A stretch of 64,000 nt of DNA from Azoarcus sp. DN11 (GCF_003628555.1 NZ_CP021731.1:1736001-1800000), one strand, 5' to 3'. Shown: positions 1 to 11,786, counted from the first letter of the stretch. A program made the numbers and translations. Notes: a model not told the origin generated them from the letters alone.

Positions 1-781
1 TCATTTCCATGCACAGCTCGGCTTCGCGATAGGTCGGGCCGCCGCGCACGGTGGTGCCGACGCCCGGCGCGATAGTCGGGTCGAGGAAGTCGACATCCAG
101 GCTGACGTGCAGGTGCGTGTGCTCATCGACGCCGGCGAGCGCTTCTTCCATGACCGCGCGCATGCCGACCTCGTCGATGTAGCGCATGTCGAAGACCTCG
201 ACGCCGAGCTCGCACAGGAAGCGTTTTTCGCCTTCGTCCACGCTGCGGATGCCGATCTGGCGGATCTCGGACGGGAGCATCGCGGGGGTGTGGCCGCCGA
301 TGCGCGTCAGCACTTCCGGCCCGTGTCCGCACAGGCAGGCGACCGGCATGCCGTGGATGTTGCCCGAAGGCGTCAGCGTCGCGGTGTTGAGGTCGGCGTG
401 GGCGTCGAACCACAGCACGCGCAGCTTCTTGCCGACGCTGCGGCAGTGGCGCGCGACCGCGCTGATCGAGCCGATCGCGAGGCAGTGGTCGCCCCCCAGC
501 ACGACCGGCAGGCGGCCGGCGCTGAGCTCGGCGTATACCGCGTTGTGCAGCGCCGTGTTCCACGCGGCGACCTCCTGCAGGTGACGGAAGCCGTTCACCG
601 CCGGCAGGTCGGGGTTGGCCGGACCGGCGAGGTTGCCGCAGTCGCGCACGTCGGCGCCGAAGGCCGCGATGGCGCTCTCGATGCCGGCCACGCGCAGGGC
701 CTCCGGGCCCATGCTGGCGCCGCGCGTGCCGGCGCCGACATCGGTGGGTACGCCGATCAGGCTGACGGTCAGGTTCATCAT
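1..781 (-). CDS. rocF: arginase (3' end beyond window)
   Basis: Hydrolyses L-arginine to ornithine and urea in the cytosol. The reverse strand reads MMNLTVSLIGVPTDVGAG, then the ureohydrolase metal-binding motifs GGDHCLAIG, WFDAHADLN and, near the window edge, SLDVDFLDP. The first about 260 residues are present; arginases are about 300, so only the C-terminal part is missing. Two consecutive ATG codons (781 and 778) follow an AAGGGG Shine-Dalgarno sequence; 781 is taken as the start. It is divergent from the exporter gene at 1100. Agmatinase or formiminoglutamase are alternatives within the family, but the N-terminal half is arginase-like. Confidence 0.9.
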   Translation of the reverse strand, partial: MMNLTVSLIGVPTDVGAGTRGASMGPEALRVAGIESAIAAFGADVRDCGNLAGPANPDLPAVNGFRHLQEVAAWNTALHNAVYAELSAGRLPVVLGGDHCLAIGSISAVARHCRSVGKKLRVLWFDAHADLNTATLTPSGNIHGMPVACLCGHGPEVLTRIGGHTPAMLPSEIRQIGIRSVDEGEKRFLCELGVEVFDMRYIDEVGMRAVMEEALAGVDEHTHLHVSLDVDFLDPTIAPGVGTTVRGGPTYREAELCMEM

Positions 782-1099
782 GATGCGTTGCCCCTTGTCA
801 GGCGTCGTATGCCGCGGTTCGATGATTCGCTTCGACCCCGCTTGGCGCGGAGTGGTTCGTCCGGTGCCGTTTCACAGGGCCGAACTTTGAAGGATGCGGC
901 CGCCAGACAGAATCGACAATTTTGTAGCGGAATGGCATTGGTCTGACAAAACGGCAGGGCGAGTTGCCGATCTGATCAAATCCGCCGTCCCCGTGCCGCC
1001 AGAGCTTGCCACAGTTGAGGTATAAAGGCGCCGCGGCAGGCCGGACCGCGGCCGTCGAAGAGTCCCGCAATCGCGGATTCCGATGAGGAGAGGCACGAC
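782..1099. other. intergenic region between divergent genes
   Basis: This 318-bp stretch separates the divergent arginase and EamA genes and must hold both promoters. I see no convincing ORF, terminator hairpin or strong palindrome in it. A GAGGAGAGG Shine-Dalgarno stretch lies at its right end in front of the EamA start. Confidence 0.5.
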
Positions 1100-2005
1100 G
1101 TGAAGCGCGCGCAGGCCAACGGCCTCCTGCTGGTGGCGGCACTGATCTGGGGGACGGCCTTCGTCGCCCAGCAGACGGGCATGCGCGACGTCGGCCCCTT
1201 CACCTTCACCGGCGTGCGCTTCCTGTTCGGCGCGGTGGTGATCCTGCCGCTGGTTGCGCGCGAGTTGCGCCGGCTCGGGCGGCGGGGCGTGTGGCTCGAC
1301 CGAAGGGACCTGGCGGGCGGGCTGCTGCTCGGCGTGGTGTTGTTTCTCGGCGCCGCCTTCCAGCAGATCGGCATCGCCGGCACGACGGTGAGCAACGCCG
1401 GCTTCCTCACGGCCCTGTACGTGCCGCTGGTGCCGGTGGCGAGTGCACTGCTGCTGCGCGAGCGCATGCACTGGTCGGCGTGGCCGGCGAGCGCGGGCTG
1501 CCTGGGTGGCACCTATCTGCTCGGCGGCGGCAGCCTGTCGGCGCTGTCGACGGGCGACCTGTGGGTGATCGCGAGTGCGCTGTTCTGGGCCGCGCACGTG
1601 ATGATGGTCGGGCGCGTTGCGGCGAGGCACGGCGCGCCGATCACGATCGCGTGCCTGCAGTTCGTGATGTGCGGCATGCTGGGCGTGGCCAGCGGGTTTT
1701 CGCTCGAGGTCGTGAGCGTCGATGCGCTGGCGCGCGCGCTGCCGTCGCTCGCCTACGCGGGCATCCTGTCGGTGGGGATCGGCTTCACGCTGCAGGTGGT
1801 CGCGCAGCGCCATACGCTGGCGGCGGATGCGGCGATCCTGCTGAGCTGCGAGACGCTGTTCGCAGCGATCGCGGCACGGATCTTCGTCGGCGAGGTGCTC
1901 ACGCCGATGCAGCTCGTGGGCGGCGCGCTGATCTTCGCCTGCGTGATGGCGATCCAGCTCTTGCCGCTGACGAGCTCGCGCGCGGAGGCGGCGCAGCCGG
2001 CGTGA
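1100..2005 (+). CDS. EamA/DMT-family inner-membrane exporter
   Basis: A 301-residue protein of the drug/metabolite transporter superfamily. It has about ten hydrophobic segments arranged as two EamA repeats; the N-terminal sequence LLLVAALIWGTAFVAQQTG is a typical first helix. Family members export amino acids, metabolites or drugs with proton exchange; the substrate cannot be read from the sequence. The start is GTG at 1100, preceded by GAGGAGAGG. It stands alone, divergent from arginase and convergent with the regulator that ends at 2018. Confidence 0.85.
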   Translation: MKRAQANGLLLVAALIWGTAFVAQQTGMRDVGPFTFTGVRFLFGAVVILPLVARELRRLGRRGVWLDRRDLAGGLLLGVVLFLGAAFQQIGIAGTTVSNAGFLTALYVPLVPVASALLLRERMHWSAWPASAGCLGGTYLLGGGSLSALSTGDLWVIASALFWAAHVMMVGRVAARHGAPITIACLQFVMCGMLGVASGFSLEVVSVDALARALPSLAYAGILSVGIGFTLQVVAQRHTLAADAAILLSCETLFAAIAARIFVGEVLTPMQLVGGALIFACVMAIQLLPLTSSRAEAAQPA

Positions 2006-2017
2006 CCCGGCGCGCCG

Positions 2018-3634
2018 TCACGCGGCGTTCTCGAAGAGTTCGGGCGGAATGTCCTCGGGGCACAGCTGGTTCGCCTCGTCACCCATCAACGCAAGCATGA
2101 GGCGCAGCTGGTTGCGCAGCTCGCGCAGGTTGCCCGGCCAGCGGTGGCGGTGCAGCAGCGTGAGGGCGTCGGGGCAGACGTAGATCGGGCGCCCGCCCGC
2201 CGCCTCCAGCACGAACTGGCACACCAGGGCGTCGAAGTCGCTGCGCTCGCGCAGCGGCGGCAGACTCAGCACCTGCCCGCCGGCGGCCTCGAAGCCGCGC
2301 AGGTCGAGCCGGCCCTCGTTGCGTAGGTCGGCTAGCGGGCGGCGCGCGGCGCCGATCAGGCGGGTGCCGTCGCCTGCGTCGAAGAGCCGCGCCTGCAAGG
2401 TCGTCGGCAGCGCGTCGATCTCCACGAGGAAGAGGATGCCGTTCGCGGCCTGCGCACGGGCACGTCCGATCTCGGCCTCGGCGGCCGCGCCGTCCGGAAG
2501 GGCGCTGCAGTCGATGCCGATCAGCGGCGCGTCGGAGGAGGGCTTATGATCCTCGTGGAAGGCGCGCACGAGATGCGCCTTGCCGGTACCCATCTCGCCT
2601 TCGATCAGCAGCGGCACCTTCGTCGCCGCGTTCATGCGCAGGGTTTCGACGATGTGCGCGATGCGCTCGTCGCCGAGGCCGATGGCGCCGAGACGGGAGT
2701 CCTCACGCCGCACCGACGCGCTTTGCGTCCCTGCATGTCGTCGACGTCGGGGGCGCAGGTTTGCCCGCGCGATGAGGGTGCGCCCCTTGAGGTCGTAGAG
2801 CGGAAACGGTGCGTCGGGCGTCCGCGCGGCCCATTCGACCAGGGTGCCCCATGGCGTGGCGAAGCAGGCTTCGCACGTGGTCGCGGGATGCTTCGCGTCC
2901 AGCCCCAGCAGCGCGCGCGCCTTGCGGTTGCTCGCGACGAGGCGGCCGCCTTCGTCGAACACGACGAGCGCGTGCAGGGGATCGGCGAGCGCATCGCGGC
3001 GCGTGTGGAAGTGCAGCGTCAGGAAGCCGTCGTCCAGGGTTTCGAGCAGGCGATGCTCGATCAGCTCCGCGGTCGTGCGCAGCAGCGCCTCGGCGTGGGT
3101 CAGGTTTTCGTGTGCGTCCGACGATACGTCGAGGATGCCCAGCATGCCGCCGGTGGGCGCGAGGATGGGGGTGGCGACGCAGGTCAGGACGCGGTTGCGC
3201 GCGAGGTAATGCTCGTCGCCCTGCACGGTGACGACCGTCCCGCTGTGGAGCGCAGTGCCGATCGCGTTGGTGCCCATCGCGGCCTCGCTCCAGTCGACGC
3301 CGGGCCGCAGGGCGACGCGGCTCGCGCGGTCGAGGAAGTCCGTGTGGCCCAGTGCGCTGAGGATCATGCCGTGGCGATCGGCCAGCAGCACCGTCGACGA
3401 CGGGCTGCCGATCTGGCGATACAGGCCTTCGATCATCGGGCGCGAGAATGCGAGCAGGCGATTGTTCGCGGCGATGCGGTCCGTGAGTTCGCCCGGTGCG
3501 AGCGCGGTGTCGTTGAGCGCCGCGTGCGGACGCAGGCCATGCTCGCGGCTGCGTTGCCACGATGCGCTGAGGGATTCCGGGCGGGGAACAGGGGGTGACG
3601 CTTCCATCATGGGATGCGATGAAGCATGAATCAT
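2018..3634 (-). CDS. degenerate AcoR-like sigma-54 regulator
   Basis: A 538-residue relative of the acetoin-type enhancer-binding proteins. Residues 70-200 form a GAF-like sensor with the AcoR hallmark MGTNAIGTAL; residues 310-530 form an AAA+ domain with Walker A GEMGTGKA (345-352). Several core features are missing: there is no GAFTGA sigma-54 contact loop, Walker B reads LFLVEID in place of LFLDEIG, and the protein ends at PPELFENAA with no Fis-type helix-turn-helix. The GNLREL sensor-2 motif is kept. It is divergent from the aldehyde dehydrogenase gene, which has a good sigma-54 promoter. It probably cannot activate sigma-54 alone; it could be an anti-activator, a hetero-oligomer partner or a decaying paralogue of the complete activator at 15499. 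Confidence 0.8.
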   Translation of the reverse strand: MIHASSHPMMEASPPVPRPESLSASWQRSREHGLRPHAALNDTALAPGELTDRIAANNRLLAFSRPMIEGLYRQIGSPSSTVLLADRHGMILSALGHTDFLDRASRVALRPGVDWSEAAMGTNAIGTALHSGTVVTVQGDEHYLARNRVLTCVATPILAPTGGMLGILDVSSDAHENLTHAEALLRTTAELIEHRLLETLDDGFLTLHFHTRRDALADPLHALVVFDEGGRLVASNRKARALLGLDAKHPATTCEACFATPWGTLVEWAARTPDAPFPLYDLKGRTLIARANLRPRRRRHAGTQSASVRREDSRLGAIGLGDERIAHIVETLRMNAATKVPLLIEGEMGTGKAHLVRAFHEDHKPSSDAPLIGIDCSALPDGAAAEAEIGRARAQAANGILFLVEIDALPTTLQARLFDAGDGTRLIGAARRPLADLRNEGRLDLRGFEAAGGQVLSLPPLRERSDFDALVCQFVLEAAGGRPIYVCPDALTLLHRHRWPGNLRELRNQLRLMLALMGDEANQLCPEDIPPELFENAA

Positions 3635-3862
3635 TCCGCCGGCGCCGGGCGGGCCGTTGATGGGGCTTCTCGAGGATTCGCGGCGGAACGGGGGCCAAGA
3701 CGGCGGCTCAGTCTGTCACGCATCGGAACAGGTGTTGCCTTGTTGAGCAGCCGGGAGCAGGTGCGGGGGAAGGTTCGTTCAGCGTCGACGGGCCGCGCAT
3801 GCCCTGCACAAGTGATTGTGCGCAAAAGGAAATGTTCTTCGGGAACGACTGGCCGCACGTGC

Positions 3863-3877
3863 TGGCACGCACCCTGC
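3863..3877 (+). promoter_or_regulatory. sigma-54 promoter for the aldehyde dehydrogenase gene
   Basis: TGGCACGCACCCTGC matches the -24/-12 consensus TGGCACG-N4-TTGC at all but one position, with exact GG-to-GC spacing. It lies about 60 bp upstream of the ATG at 3937. The whole 300-bp gap (3635-3936) between the divergent regulator and this gene has no other gene. Confidence 0.7.
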
Positions 3878-3936
3878 GGAAGGAATGGCGACGCGAGACA
3901 GCGTTCAACCAATCGATACTTCTGGAGACGAGTTCA

Positions 3937-5457
<1,521 letters not shown>

Positions 5458-5538
5458 GCGCGGTGCCGGGCGCAGTCGCCCGGCTTCGCTCATGTTGTTC
5501 TTCTCTCCCTCTCGTCCGTCCACAGCGGAAGAGATTCA

Positions 5539-5565
5539 CGGGCGGCAATGGCCGCCCGTTTTTTT
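5539..5565 (+). terminator. Rho-independent terminator after the aldehyde dehydrogenase
   Basis: An 8-bp perfect stem CGGGCGGC/GCCGCCCG with an AATG loop is followed by seven T residues. It ends the aldehyde dehydrogenase transcript or partially separates it from the DUF779 gene 30 bp downstream. Confidence 0.85.
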
Positions 5566-5594
5566 CGCCGCGTCGCTGCGGCAAGGAGCGAATC

Positions 5595-5957
5595 ATGGTC
5601 CCGCGAGTCATAGCCACAAAGAGTGCCGAGGAACTGATCGAACGGCTGATCGTGAAGCATGGCCCGGTGATGTTCCACCAGTCCGGCGGCTGCTGCGACG
5701 GCAGCGCTCCGATGTGCTACCTGCGTGCGGAATTCCTCACCGGCCCGTCCGACATCCTGCTCGGCGAGATCGGCGGCAGCCCCTTCTACATCAGCCGTGC
5801 GCAGTACGAATACTGGAAGCACACGCAGCTCGTCATCGACGTCGTGGAGGGGCGGGGAGGCATGTTCTCGCTCGAGGGACCCGAGGGGTTGACCTTTCTG
5901 ACGCGTTCGCGCCTGTTCACGGACGAGGAGCTTGCACAGCTCGGCAGGGAAGGGTGA
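5595..5957 (+). CDS. DUF779 family protein
   Basis: A 120-residue cytosolic protein of unknown function. Genes of this family regularly sit next to AldB/ExaC-type aldehyde dehydrogenases, as here. A cysteine-rich GGCCDG segment and a later conserved CYLRAEF stretch suggest metal or thiol chemistry, but no activity is established. The ATG at 5595 follows AAGGAGCG. A strong terminator lies between it and the dehydrogenase, so it may be expressed by read-through or from its own weak promoter. Confidence 0.8.
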   Translation: MVPRVIATKSAEELIERLIVKHGPVMFHQSGGCCDGSAPMCYLRAEFLTGPSDILLGEIGGSPFYISRAQYEYWKHTQLVIDVVEGRGGMFSLEGPEGLTFLTRSRLFTDEELAQLGREG

Positions 5958-6036
5958 TCATGCGCCATACTTGAAGCGGATTCCGCTCCCGCCCGAGAGG
6001 CCCTGATTGCGCGGCTCGGCTGCCGGTTGTGCCGAA

Positions 6037-6054
6037 ATGGAGCAGATGCTCCAT
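6037..6054. promoter_or_regulatory. 8-bp-arm palindrome upstream of the ABC cluster
   Basis: ATGGAGCA-GA-TGCTCCAT is a perfect inverted repeat with a 2-bp centre. It lies about 50-70 bp upstream of the putative -24 element at 6105, a position that suits an activator or repressor site. The binding protein is unknown. Confidence 0.4.
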
Positions 6055-6104
6055 AACGATACACGCGGGTGCGGGACCGGAGGCTTCCCCCACGCGCCGC
6101 AGGC

Positions 6105-6119
6105 TGGAGCGAATCCTGC
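6105..6119 (+). promoter_or_regulatory. possible sigma-54 promoter for the ABC cluster
   Basis: TGGAGCGAATCCTGC has the exact GG/GC spacing of a -24/-12 promoter but is weaker than the other three in this region. It lies 67 bp before the ATG at 6186. A GC hairpin CCCCCGG/CCGGGGG (6136-6155) lies between promoter and gene and has no T tract. Confidence 0.45.
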
Positions 6120-6185
6120 AAGTGAAGCATCACCACCCCCGGCTCGATCCGGGGGCAAGGACACAAGAACGATGGAGACAAGAAA

Positions 6186-7178
6186 ATGCTGCGTCTTTTT
6201 GCGCGCGCCTGGCTCGTGGCCGCCGCGCTCCTCGCCTGCCTGAGCGCCCCGGCATCGGCCGCCGATCCGGCGGTGATCCGTATCGGCGTGCTGCAATACG
6301 GCACCGTGAGCTGGGAGCTCGAGGTGATGAAGCGCATGGGCTTCGCCGAGCGCGAGGGCGTGCGGATCGAGGTCGTGCCGCTCGCGCAGAAGGACGCCGC
6401 GAACGTCGCGCTGCAGGGCGGGGCGGTCGACCTCATCGTCAATGACTGGATCTGGGTCGCGCGCCAGCGCGCCGAAGGGCGTGACTTCGCCTTCGTGCCA
6501 TACTCGCGTGCGGTGGGCGGGATCATGGTGCGGCCGGACGCCAACGTGCGTTCGCTCGCCGACCTGCGCGGGCAGCGGCTGGGGGTTGCCGGCGGGGCGC
6601 TGGACAAGAGCTGGCTGCTGCTGCGGGCCTGGTCGCGCAAGTCGCTCGGCGAGGACGCGGCGACCTTCGTGAAGCCCGATTTCGGCGCGCCGCCGCTCCT
6701 CAACGCCCTGATCCTGAAGGGCGAAATCCCCGCGGTGATGAACTTCTGGCATTTCTCCGCGCGCCTGCGCGCGGCCGGCATGCGCGAGCTGCTTACGCTG
6801 GACGACGTCCTCAAGGGGCTGGGTGTCGAAGGCGAGCTGCCGATGATCGGCTGGGTGTTCCGCGAGGACTGGGCGACGAAGCACCGCGCGGCCTTCGAAG
6901 CCTTCCTGCGCGCCGGGGCGCAGGCGCGGCGGCACATGCAGACCTCCGACGCGGTGTGGGAGGAACTGCGCCCGCTCACGCGCGCCGAGGACGACGCGAC
7001 CCTCGCCGCCCTGCGCGACGGTTTCCGGGCCGGCATCCCGAGTGAAAACATCGCGCAGGCCGAACGCACCGCGCAGCGCATCTTCTCGATCCTCGCCGCG
7101 GAGGGCGGGGCCGAACTCGTCGGCAGCGCCACGGCCTTGCCGGCGGGCACCTTCTGGCGTGCGGGCGGAAGCCGCTGA
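6186..7178 (+). CDS. ABC transporter periplasmic substrate-binding protein (NrtA/SsuA-like)
   Basis: A 330-residue secreted binding protein: residues 1-25 form a signal peptide ending at APASAA. The rest follows the NMT1/SsuA-like type-II fold (VAL-QGGAVDLIVNDW, LADLRGQRLGVAGG). It probably delivers a small organic molecule or cofactor-related ligand to the permease and ATPase that follow. Its stop overlaps the ATG of the permease (TGATG at 7176-7180). The ligand is not predictable; the PQQ-oxidation context suggests an alcohol-metabolism function. Confidence 0.8.
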   Translation: MLRLFARAWLVAAALLACLSAPASAADPAVIRIGVLQYGTVSWELEVMKRMGFAEREGVRIEVVPLAQKDAANVALQGGAVDLIVNDWIWVARQRAEGRDFAFVPYSRAVGGIMVRPDANVRSLADLRGQRLGVAGGALDKSWLLLRAWSRKSLGEDAATFVKPDFGAPPLLNALILKGEIPAVMNFWHFSARLRAAGMRELLTLDDVLKGLGVEGELPMIGWVFREDWATKHRAAFEAFLRAGAQARRHMQTSDAVWEELRPLTRAEDDATLAALRDGFRAGIPSENIAQAERTAQRIFSILAAEGGAELVGSATALPAGTFWRAGGSR

Positions 7179-7999
7179 TGAAGGCAGGAACCGATGACTC
7201 CACGTCCTGGAGCGTGCCGGCGGTGACGCGCGGGCGGGCGGCGAAGCGCCTCCGCCTGCCGGGCGAGGGCTGGCTGCGCGCGGCCTCGCTCGTTGCTTTC
7301 CTCCTGCTGTGGCAGCTCGCCGCCGCCTTGTTGCAAAGCTCGACCCTGCCGCCGCCGGCGACGGTGTTCGCGCGCATCGTCGCCGAGACGCGATCGCTCG
7401 CCCTGCCGTCGCACCTCGCGATCACGCTGGCGCGCGTCGCGGTCGCCTTCCTCCTGGCGATGTCGATCGGTGCGGCGATGGGCATCGCGATGGGGCGCTG
7501 GCGCCAGCTCGACCTGCTGCTCGACGGCTGGCTCGTGCTCGGGCTGAACATTCCGGCGCTCGTCACGATCATCCTGTGCTACGTGTGGTTCGGCCTCAAC
7601 GACGCGGCGGCGATCGTTGCCGTCGCCCTGAACAAGATCCCGACCGTCGTCGTCACCGTGCGCGAAGGCGCGCGCGCCGTCGACGCCCGGCTGATGCAGG
7701 TCGCCCGTGCCTACCGCGTGCCGCGCACTCGCACCTTCACCCACGTCTATCTGCCCCAGCTCGTGCCCTACCTGATGGCGTCGGCGCGCTCGGGCCTGTC
7801 GCTGATCTGGAAGATCGTGCTCGTCGTGGAGCTCCTCGGGCGCAGCAACGGCATCGGCTTCCAGCTCAACATGTTCTTCCAGCTCTTCGACATCGCGGGC
7901 ATCCTCGCCTACACGCTGGTGTTCGCGGCGATCGTGCTCGTCGTCGAAGCGGCGGGCCTGCGCCCGCTGGAGCGGCGCCTGACGCGCTGGAGGTCCTGA
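7178..7999 (+). CDS. ABC transporter permease (SsuC/TauC-like)
   Basis: A 273-residue inner-membrane permease with about six transmembrane helices. It carries the binding-protein-dependent transport EAA loop near VREGARAVDARLMQVARAYR, which contacts the ATPase. It sits between its binding protein (1-bp overlap) and ATPase (starts at 8000, immediately after the stop), a standard importer operon order. Confidence 0.85.
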   Translation: MKAGTDDSTSWSVPAVTRGRAAKRLRLPGEGWLRAASLVAFLLLWQLAAALLQSSTLPPPATVFARIVAETRSLALPSHLAITLARVAVAFLLAMSIGAAMGIAMGRWRQLDLLLDGWLVLGLNIPALVTIILCYVWFGLNDAAAIVAVALNKIPTVVVTVREGARAVDARLMQVARAYRVPRTRTFTHVYLPQLVPYLMASARSGLSLIWKIVLVVELLGRSNGIGFQLNMFFQLFDIAGILAYTLVFAAIVLVVEAAGLRPLERRLTRWRS

Positions 8000-8764
8000 A
8001 TGCTCGACATCGTCATCGACCGCAAGTCCTACCCCGACCGCGGCGGCGTGCCCCACGTCGCGCTCGCGGGCCTGCATCTGCGCGCCGCGCCGGGCGAGTT
8101 CGTGTGCGTCGTCGGCCCCTCGGGCTGCGGCAAGAGCACGCTGCTCAACGTCGTCGGCGGTCTCGACCGCGACGTCGACGGCCGCGTTCAGCTCGCCGGC
8201 GCGGACAGCGCGCGCGACATCGGTTTCATGTTCCAGGAGCCGCGCCTGATGCCGTGGCTCACGGTGCTGGAGAATGTGCTCCTCGTCACCGGATCGCCGC
8301 CCGCGGCGAAATTGCGCGCGCGCGAACTCCTCGTCGCGATGGGCCTCGGCGACGTGCTCGACGCGTTTCCCGGGCGCCTCTCCGGCGGCATGCAGCGCCG
8401 CGTTGCGCTCGCGCGGGCCTTCGTGATCGAGCCGAAGCTGCTGCTGATGGACGAGCCTTTCGTATCGCTCGACGTGCCCACCGCAAACCGCCTGCGCGCG
8501 ATGCTGGTGGAACAGTGGCAGCGCTCGGGCGCGACGGTGCTCTTCGTCACGCACGACTTGCGCGAAGCGCTGGCGCTGGCCGACCGCGTCTGCTTCCTCT
8601 CGCGCTCGCCGGGGCGGGTCGTGCTGGAACTCCCCGTCGCGCTGCCGCGGCCGCGCCTGCCCGACGATGCCGCCGTGCAGGCCCTGCAGGCGAATCTCCT
8701 TGCGCAGCATCCCGAGCTCCTTGCCGGGCTCACGACCTCCCAAGACGGGACCACGGATGAATGA
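8000..8764 (+). CDS. ABC transporter ATP-binding protein (SsuB/TauB-like)
   Basis: A 254-residue importer ATPase with Walker A GPSGCGKST, Q-loop FQEPRLMPW, signature LSGGMQRR, Walker B LLLMDEP and the H-loop Thr-His. It energises the permease encoded at 7178. Its last 8 bp overlap the start of the next ATPase gene, suggesting translational coupling between two distinct ABC systems. Confidence 0.88.
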   Translation: MLDIVIDRKSYPDRGGVPHVALAGLHLRAAPGEFVCVVGPSGCGKSTLLNVVGGLDRDVDGRVQLAGADSARDIGFMFQEPRLMPWLTVLENVLLVTGSPPAAKLRARELLVAMGLGDVLDAFPGRLSGGMQRRVALARAFVIEPKLLLMDEPFVSLDVPTANRLRAMLVEQWQRSGATVLFVTHDLREALALADRVCFLSRSPGRVVLELPVALPRPRLPDDAAVQALQANLLAQHPELLAGLTTSQDGTTDE

Positions 8765-9560
8765 CCGGATGAAGATCGAAAGCGAAGTGTCGCAAGCCAC
8801 ATCGTCGGCGACGGCGGGGGGAGCGGTCCTCCTGGATCTCGCCGACGTGCGCAAATCCTACGGCGCGCGCGAGGCGCTGCGAGGCGTGAGCCTCGCTGTC
8901 GGGAGGGGCGAATTCGTCGCCCTGCTGGGTCCCAACGGCGCGGGCAAGAGCACGCTGTTCCAGCTTTTGACCGGCCTCTTCAACGCCGATGCAGGCCGCA
9001 TCGAGGTGTGCGGCCACGACATCCGCAAGGATCCCGTCGCGGCGCTCGCGCACATCGGCGTCGTGTTCCAGCAGAGCACGCTCGACCTCGACCTCGGCGT
9101 CGCCGCGAATCTCAAGTTCCATGCCGCGCTGCACGGCCTGGGCGGTGCGCGCGCGCGCGAACGCGTTGCCGACGCCCTTGGCCGGCTGGGCCTCACCGAG
9201 CGCGCGGGCGACCCGGTGCGTGAGCTCAGTGGCGGCAACCGGCGCAAGGTGGAGCTCGCGCGCGCCCTCGTGCACGAGCCCGCGGTGCTGCTGATGGACG
9301 AGGCCACGGTCGGCCTCGACCCGGCCTCGCGCCGGCAGCTCCTCGACGAAGTGCTCGCGCTGCGCTCGCGCGGCGTCGGCGTGCTGTGGGCGACCCACCT
9401 CGTCGATGAGGCCGAGGCGGCCGATCGCGTCATCGTTCTGCATCGCGGCCAGATCCTCGCCGAAGGCCGTCCGCAGGAGCTCGCCCGCAGCGCGGGCTCC
9501 GCGACGCTCGCCGACGCCTTCCTGCAGATGACCGGCGGGGGCGGCGAGCGCGCCGACTGA
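8757..9560 (+). CDS. ABC-2-type ATP-binding protein of the PQQ-alcohol-oxidation system
   Basis: A 267-residue ATPase with Walker A GPNGAGKST, signature LSGGNRRK and Walker B LLMDEATVGLDP, typical of the exporter-type (CcmA/NatA-like) branch rather than the importer ATPase next to it. Its matching ABC-2 permease is at 12995, beyond the beta-propeller and binding-protein genes and an inserted IS. This gene set is a recognised companion of PQQ-dependent alcohol dehydrogenases, with unknown substrate. The ATG at 8757 is chosen over upstream codons because it overlaps the previous stop by 8 bp. Confidence 0.82.
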   Translation: MNDRMKIESEVSQATSSATAGGAVLLDLADVRKSYGAREALRGVSLAVGRGEFVALLGPNGAGKSTLFQLLTGLFNADAGRIEVCGHDIRKDPVAALAHIGVVFQQSTLDLDLGVAANLKFHAALHGLGGARARERVADALGRLGLTERAGDPVRELSGGNRRKVELARALVHEPAVLLMDEATVGLDPASRRQLLDEVLALRSRGVGVLWATHLVDEAEAADRVIVLHRGQILAEGRPQELARSAGSATLADAFLQMTGGGGERAD

Positions 9561-9612
9561 GATCTCCCGGCCCCCCGCGCACAAGAACACAAGAACCAGA
9601 AAGGAGACCCGC

Positions 9613-10590
9613 TTGAACCCCCCCATCCGATTCCTCGCCGCCTGCGCCCTCGCACTGGCCGCGGGCGCGGCCGGCGCCAAGGGCACCGGCTACGTGTTCG
9701 TCAGCAGCGAGAACGACAATGCCGTGACCGTACTCGACAGCAAGACCTGGCAGGTCGTGAAGACCATCGCCACCGGCAAGCGCCCGCGTGACATGCACCT
9801 TTCGCCCGATCGCAGCCAGCTCTACGTGATCGCCAGCAAGGCCAACCGCATCGACGTCATCGATATCGGCCAGTTGAAAGTCGCGCAGAGCATTCCGGTC
9901 GGCGAAGACCCCGAAATGTTCGACCTCTCGCCCGACGGCAAGCGGCTCTACGTCTCGAACGAGGAGGGCGCACAGGTCACGGTGATCGACGTGGCGACCA
10001 AGAAACCCGTCGCCCGCATCGAGGTCGGCGAGGAGCCCGAAGGCGTGCGCCTGTCGCCCGACGGCAAGCGCGTGTACGCGACTTCCGAGGTCGCGAACAT
10101 GGTGCACGTGATCGATGCCGCAACGAACAGGATCCTCGCCAACGTCGTCGTCGCCAACCGCCCGCGCCGCTTCGCGATGACGCCCGACGGCGCCGAGGTG
10201 TGGGTTACCAGCGAACTGGGCGGCAAGGTCACCGTGCTCGACGGCGGAACCAGCGCGGTCAAGGCCACGATCGGCTTCACCCCGAAGGGCTTCCGCCCCG
10301 ATGACGTCACCCCGGTCGGCATCGCGATGAGCGCCGACGGCAAGACCGTGTACGTGACGCTCGGGCGCGCGAACCATGTCGCCGTGGTCGACGTCGCCAG
10401 CCGCAAGGTGCAGGACTACGTGCTGGTGGGCAACCGCGCCTGGGGGGCGGCGCTCAACCGCGACGGCAGCCTGCTCTTCGTCACCAATGGCCTGTCGGAC
10501 GACATCTCCATCGTCGACACGAAGACCCGCAAGGTGCTGCGCTCGGTGCCGGTCGGGCGCGTGCCGCATACCGTCGTGATCGACGACTGA
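9613..10590 (+). CDS. YVTN beta-propeller protein (PQQ catabolism-associated)
   Basis: A 325-residue periplasmic protein: a signal peptide (residues 1-22) followed by about seven repeats with the pattern SPDGKRLYV-x-VTVID, the YVTN beta-propeller. It belongs to the beta-propeller family associated with PQQ-dependent catabolism; its exact role is unknown. The start codon is read as TTG at 9613 after AAAGGAGAC (the next in-frame residues are NPPIRFLAACALAL). It lies between the ABC-2 ATPase and the inserted IS element. Confidence 0.82.
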   Translation: MNPPIRFLAACALALAAGAAGAKGTGYVFVSSENDNAVTVLDSKTWQVVKTIATGKRPRDMHLSPDRSQLYVIASKANRIDVIDIGQLKVAQSIPVGEDPEMFDLSPDGKRLYVSNEEGAQVTVIDVATKKPVARIEVGEEPEGVRLSPDGKRVYATSEVANMVHVIDAATNRILANVVVANRPRRFAMTPDGAEVWVTSELGGKVTVLDGGTSAVKATIGFTPKGFRPDDVTPVGIAMSADGKTVYVTLGRANHVAVVDVASRKVQDYVLVGNRAWGAALNRDGSLLFVTNGLSDDISIVDTKTRKVLRSVPVGRVPHTVVIDD

Positions 10591-10606
10591 GTAACCGTCT
10601 TTGGAG

Positions 10607-11770
<1,164 letters not shown>

Positions 11771-11786
11771 ATACAAGGGGCGCCGC

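Noticed and set aside
5786..8854. A 1022-codon reverse frame over the ABC importer genes
   Set aside because: It is a shadow of genes with clear transporter motifs on the other strand and has low-complexity sequence.
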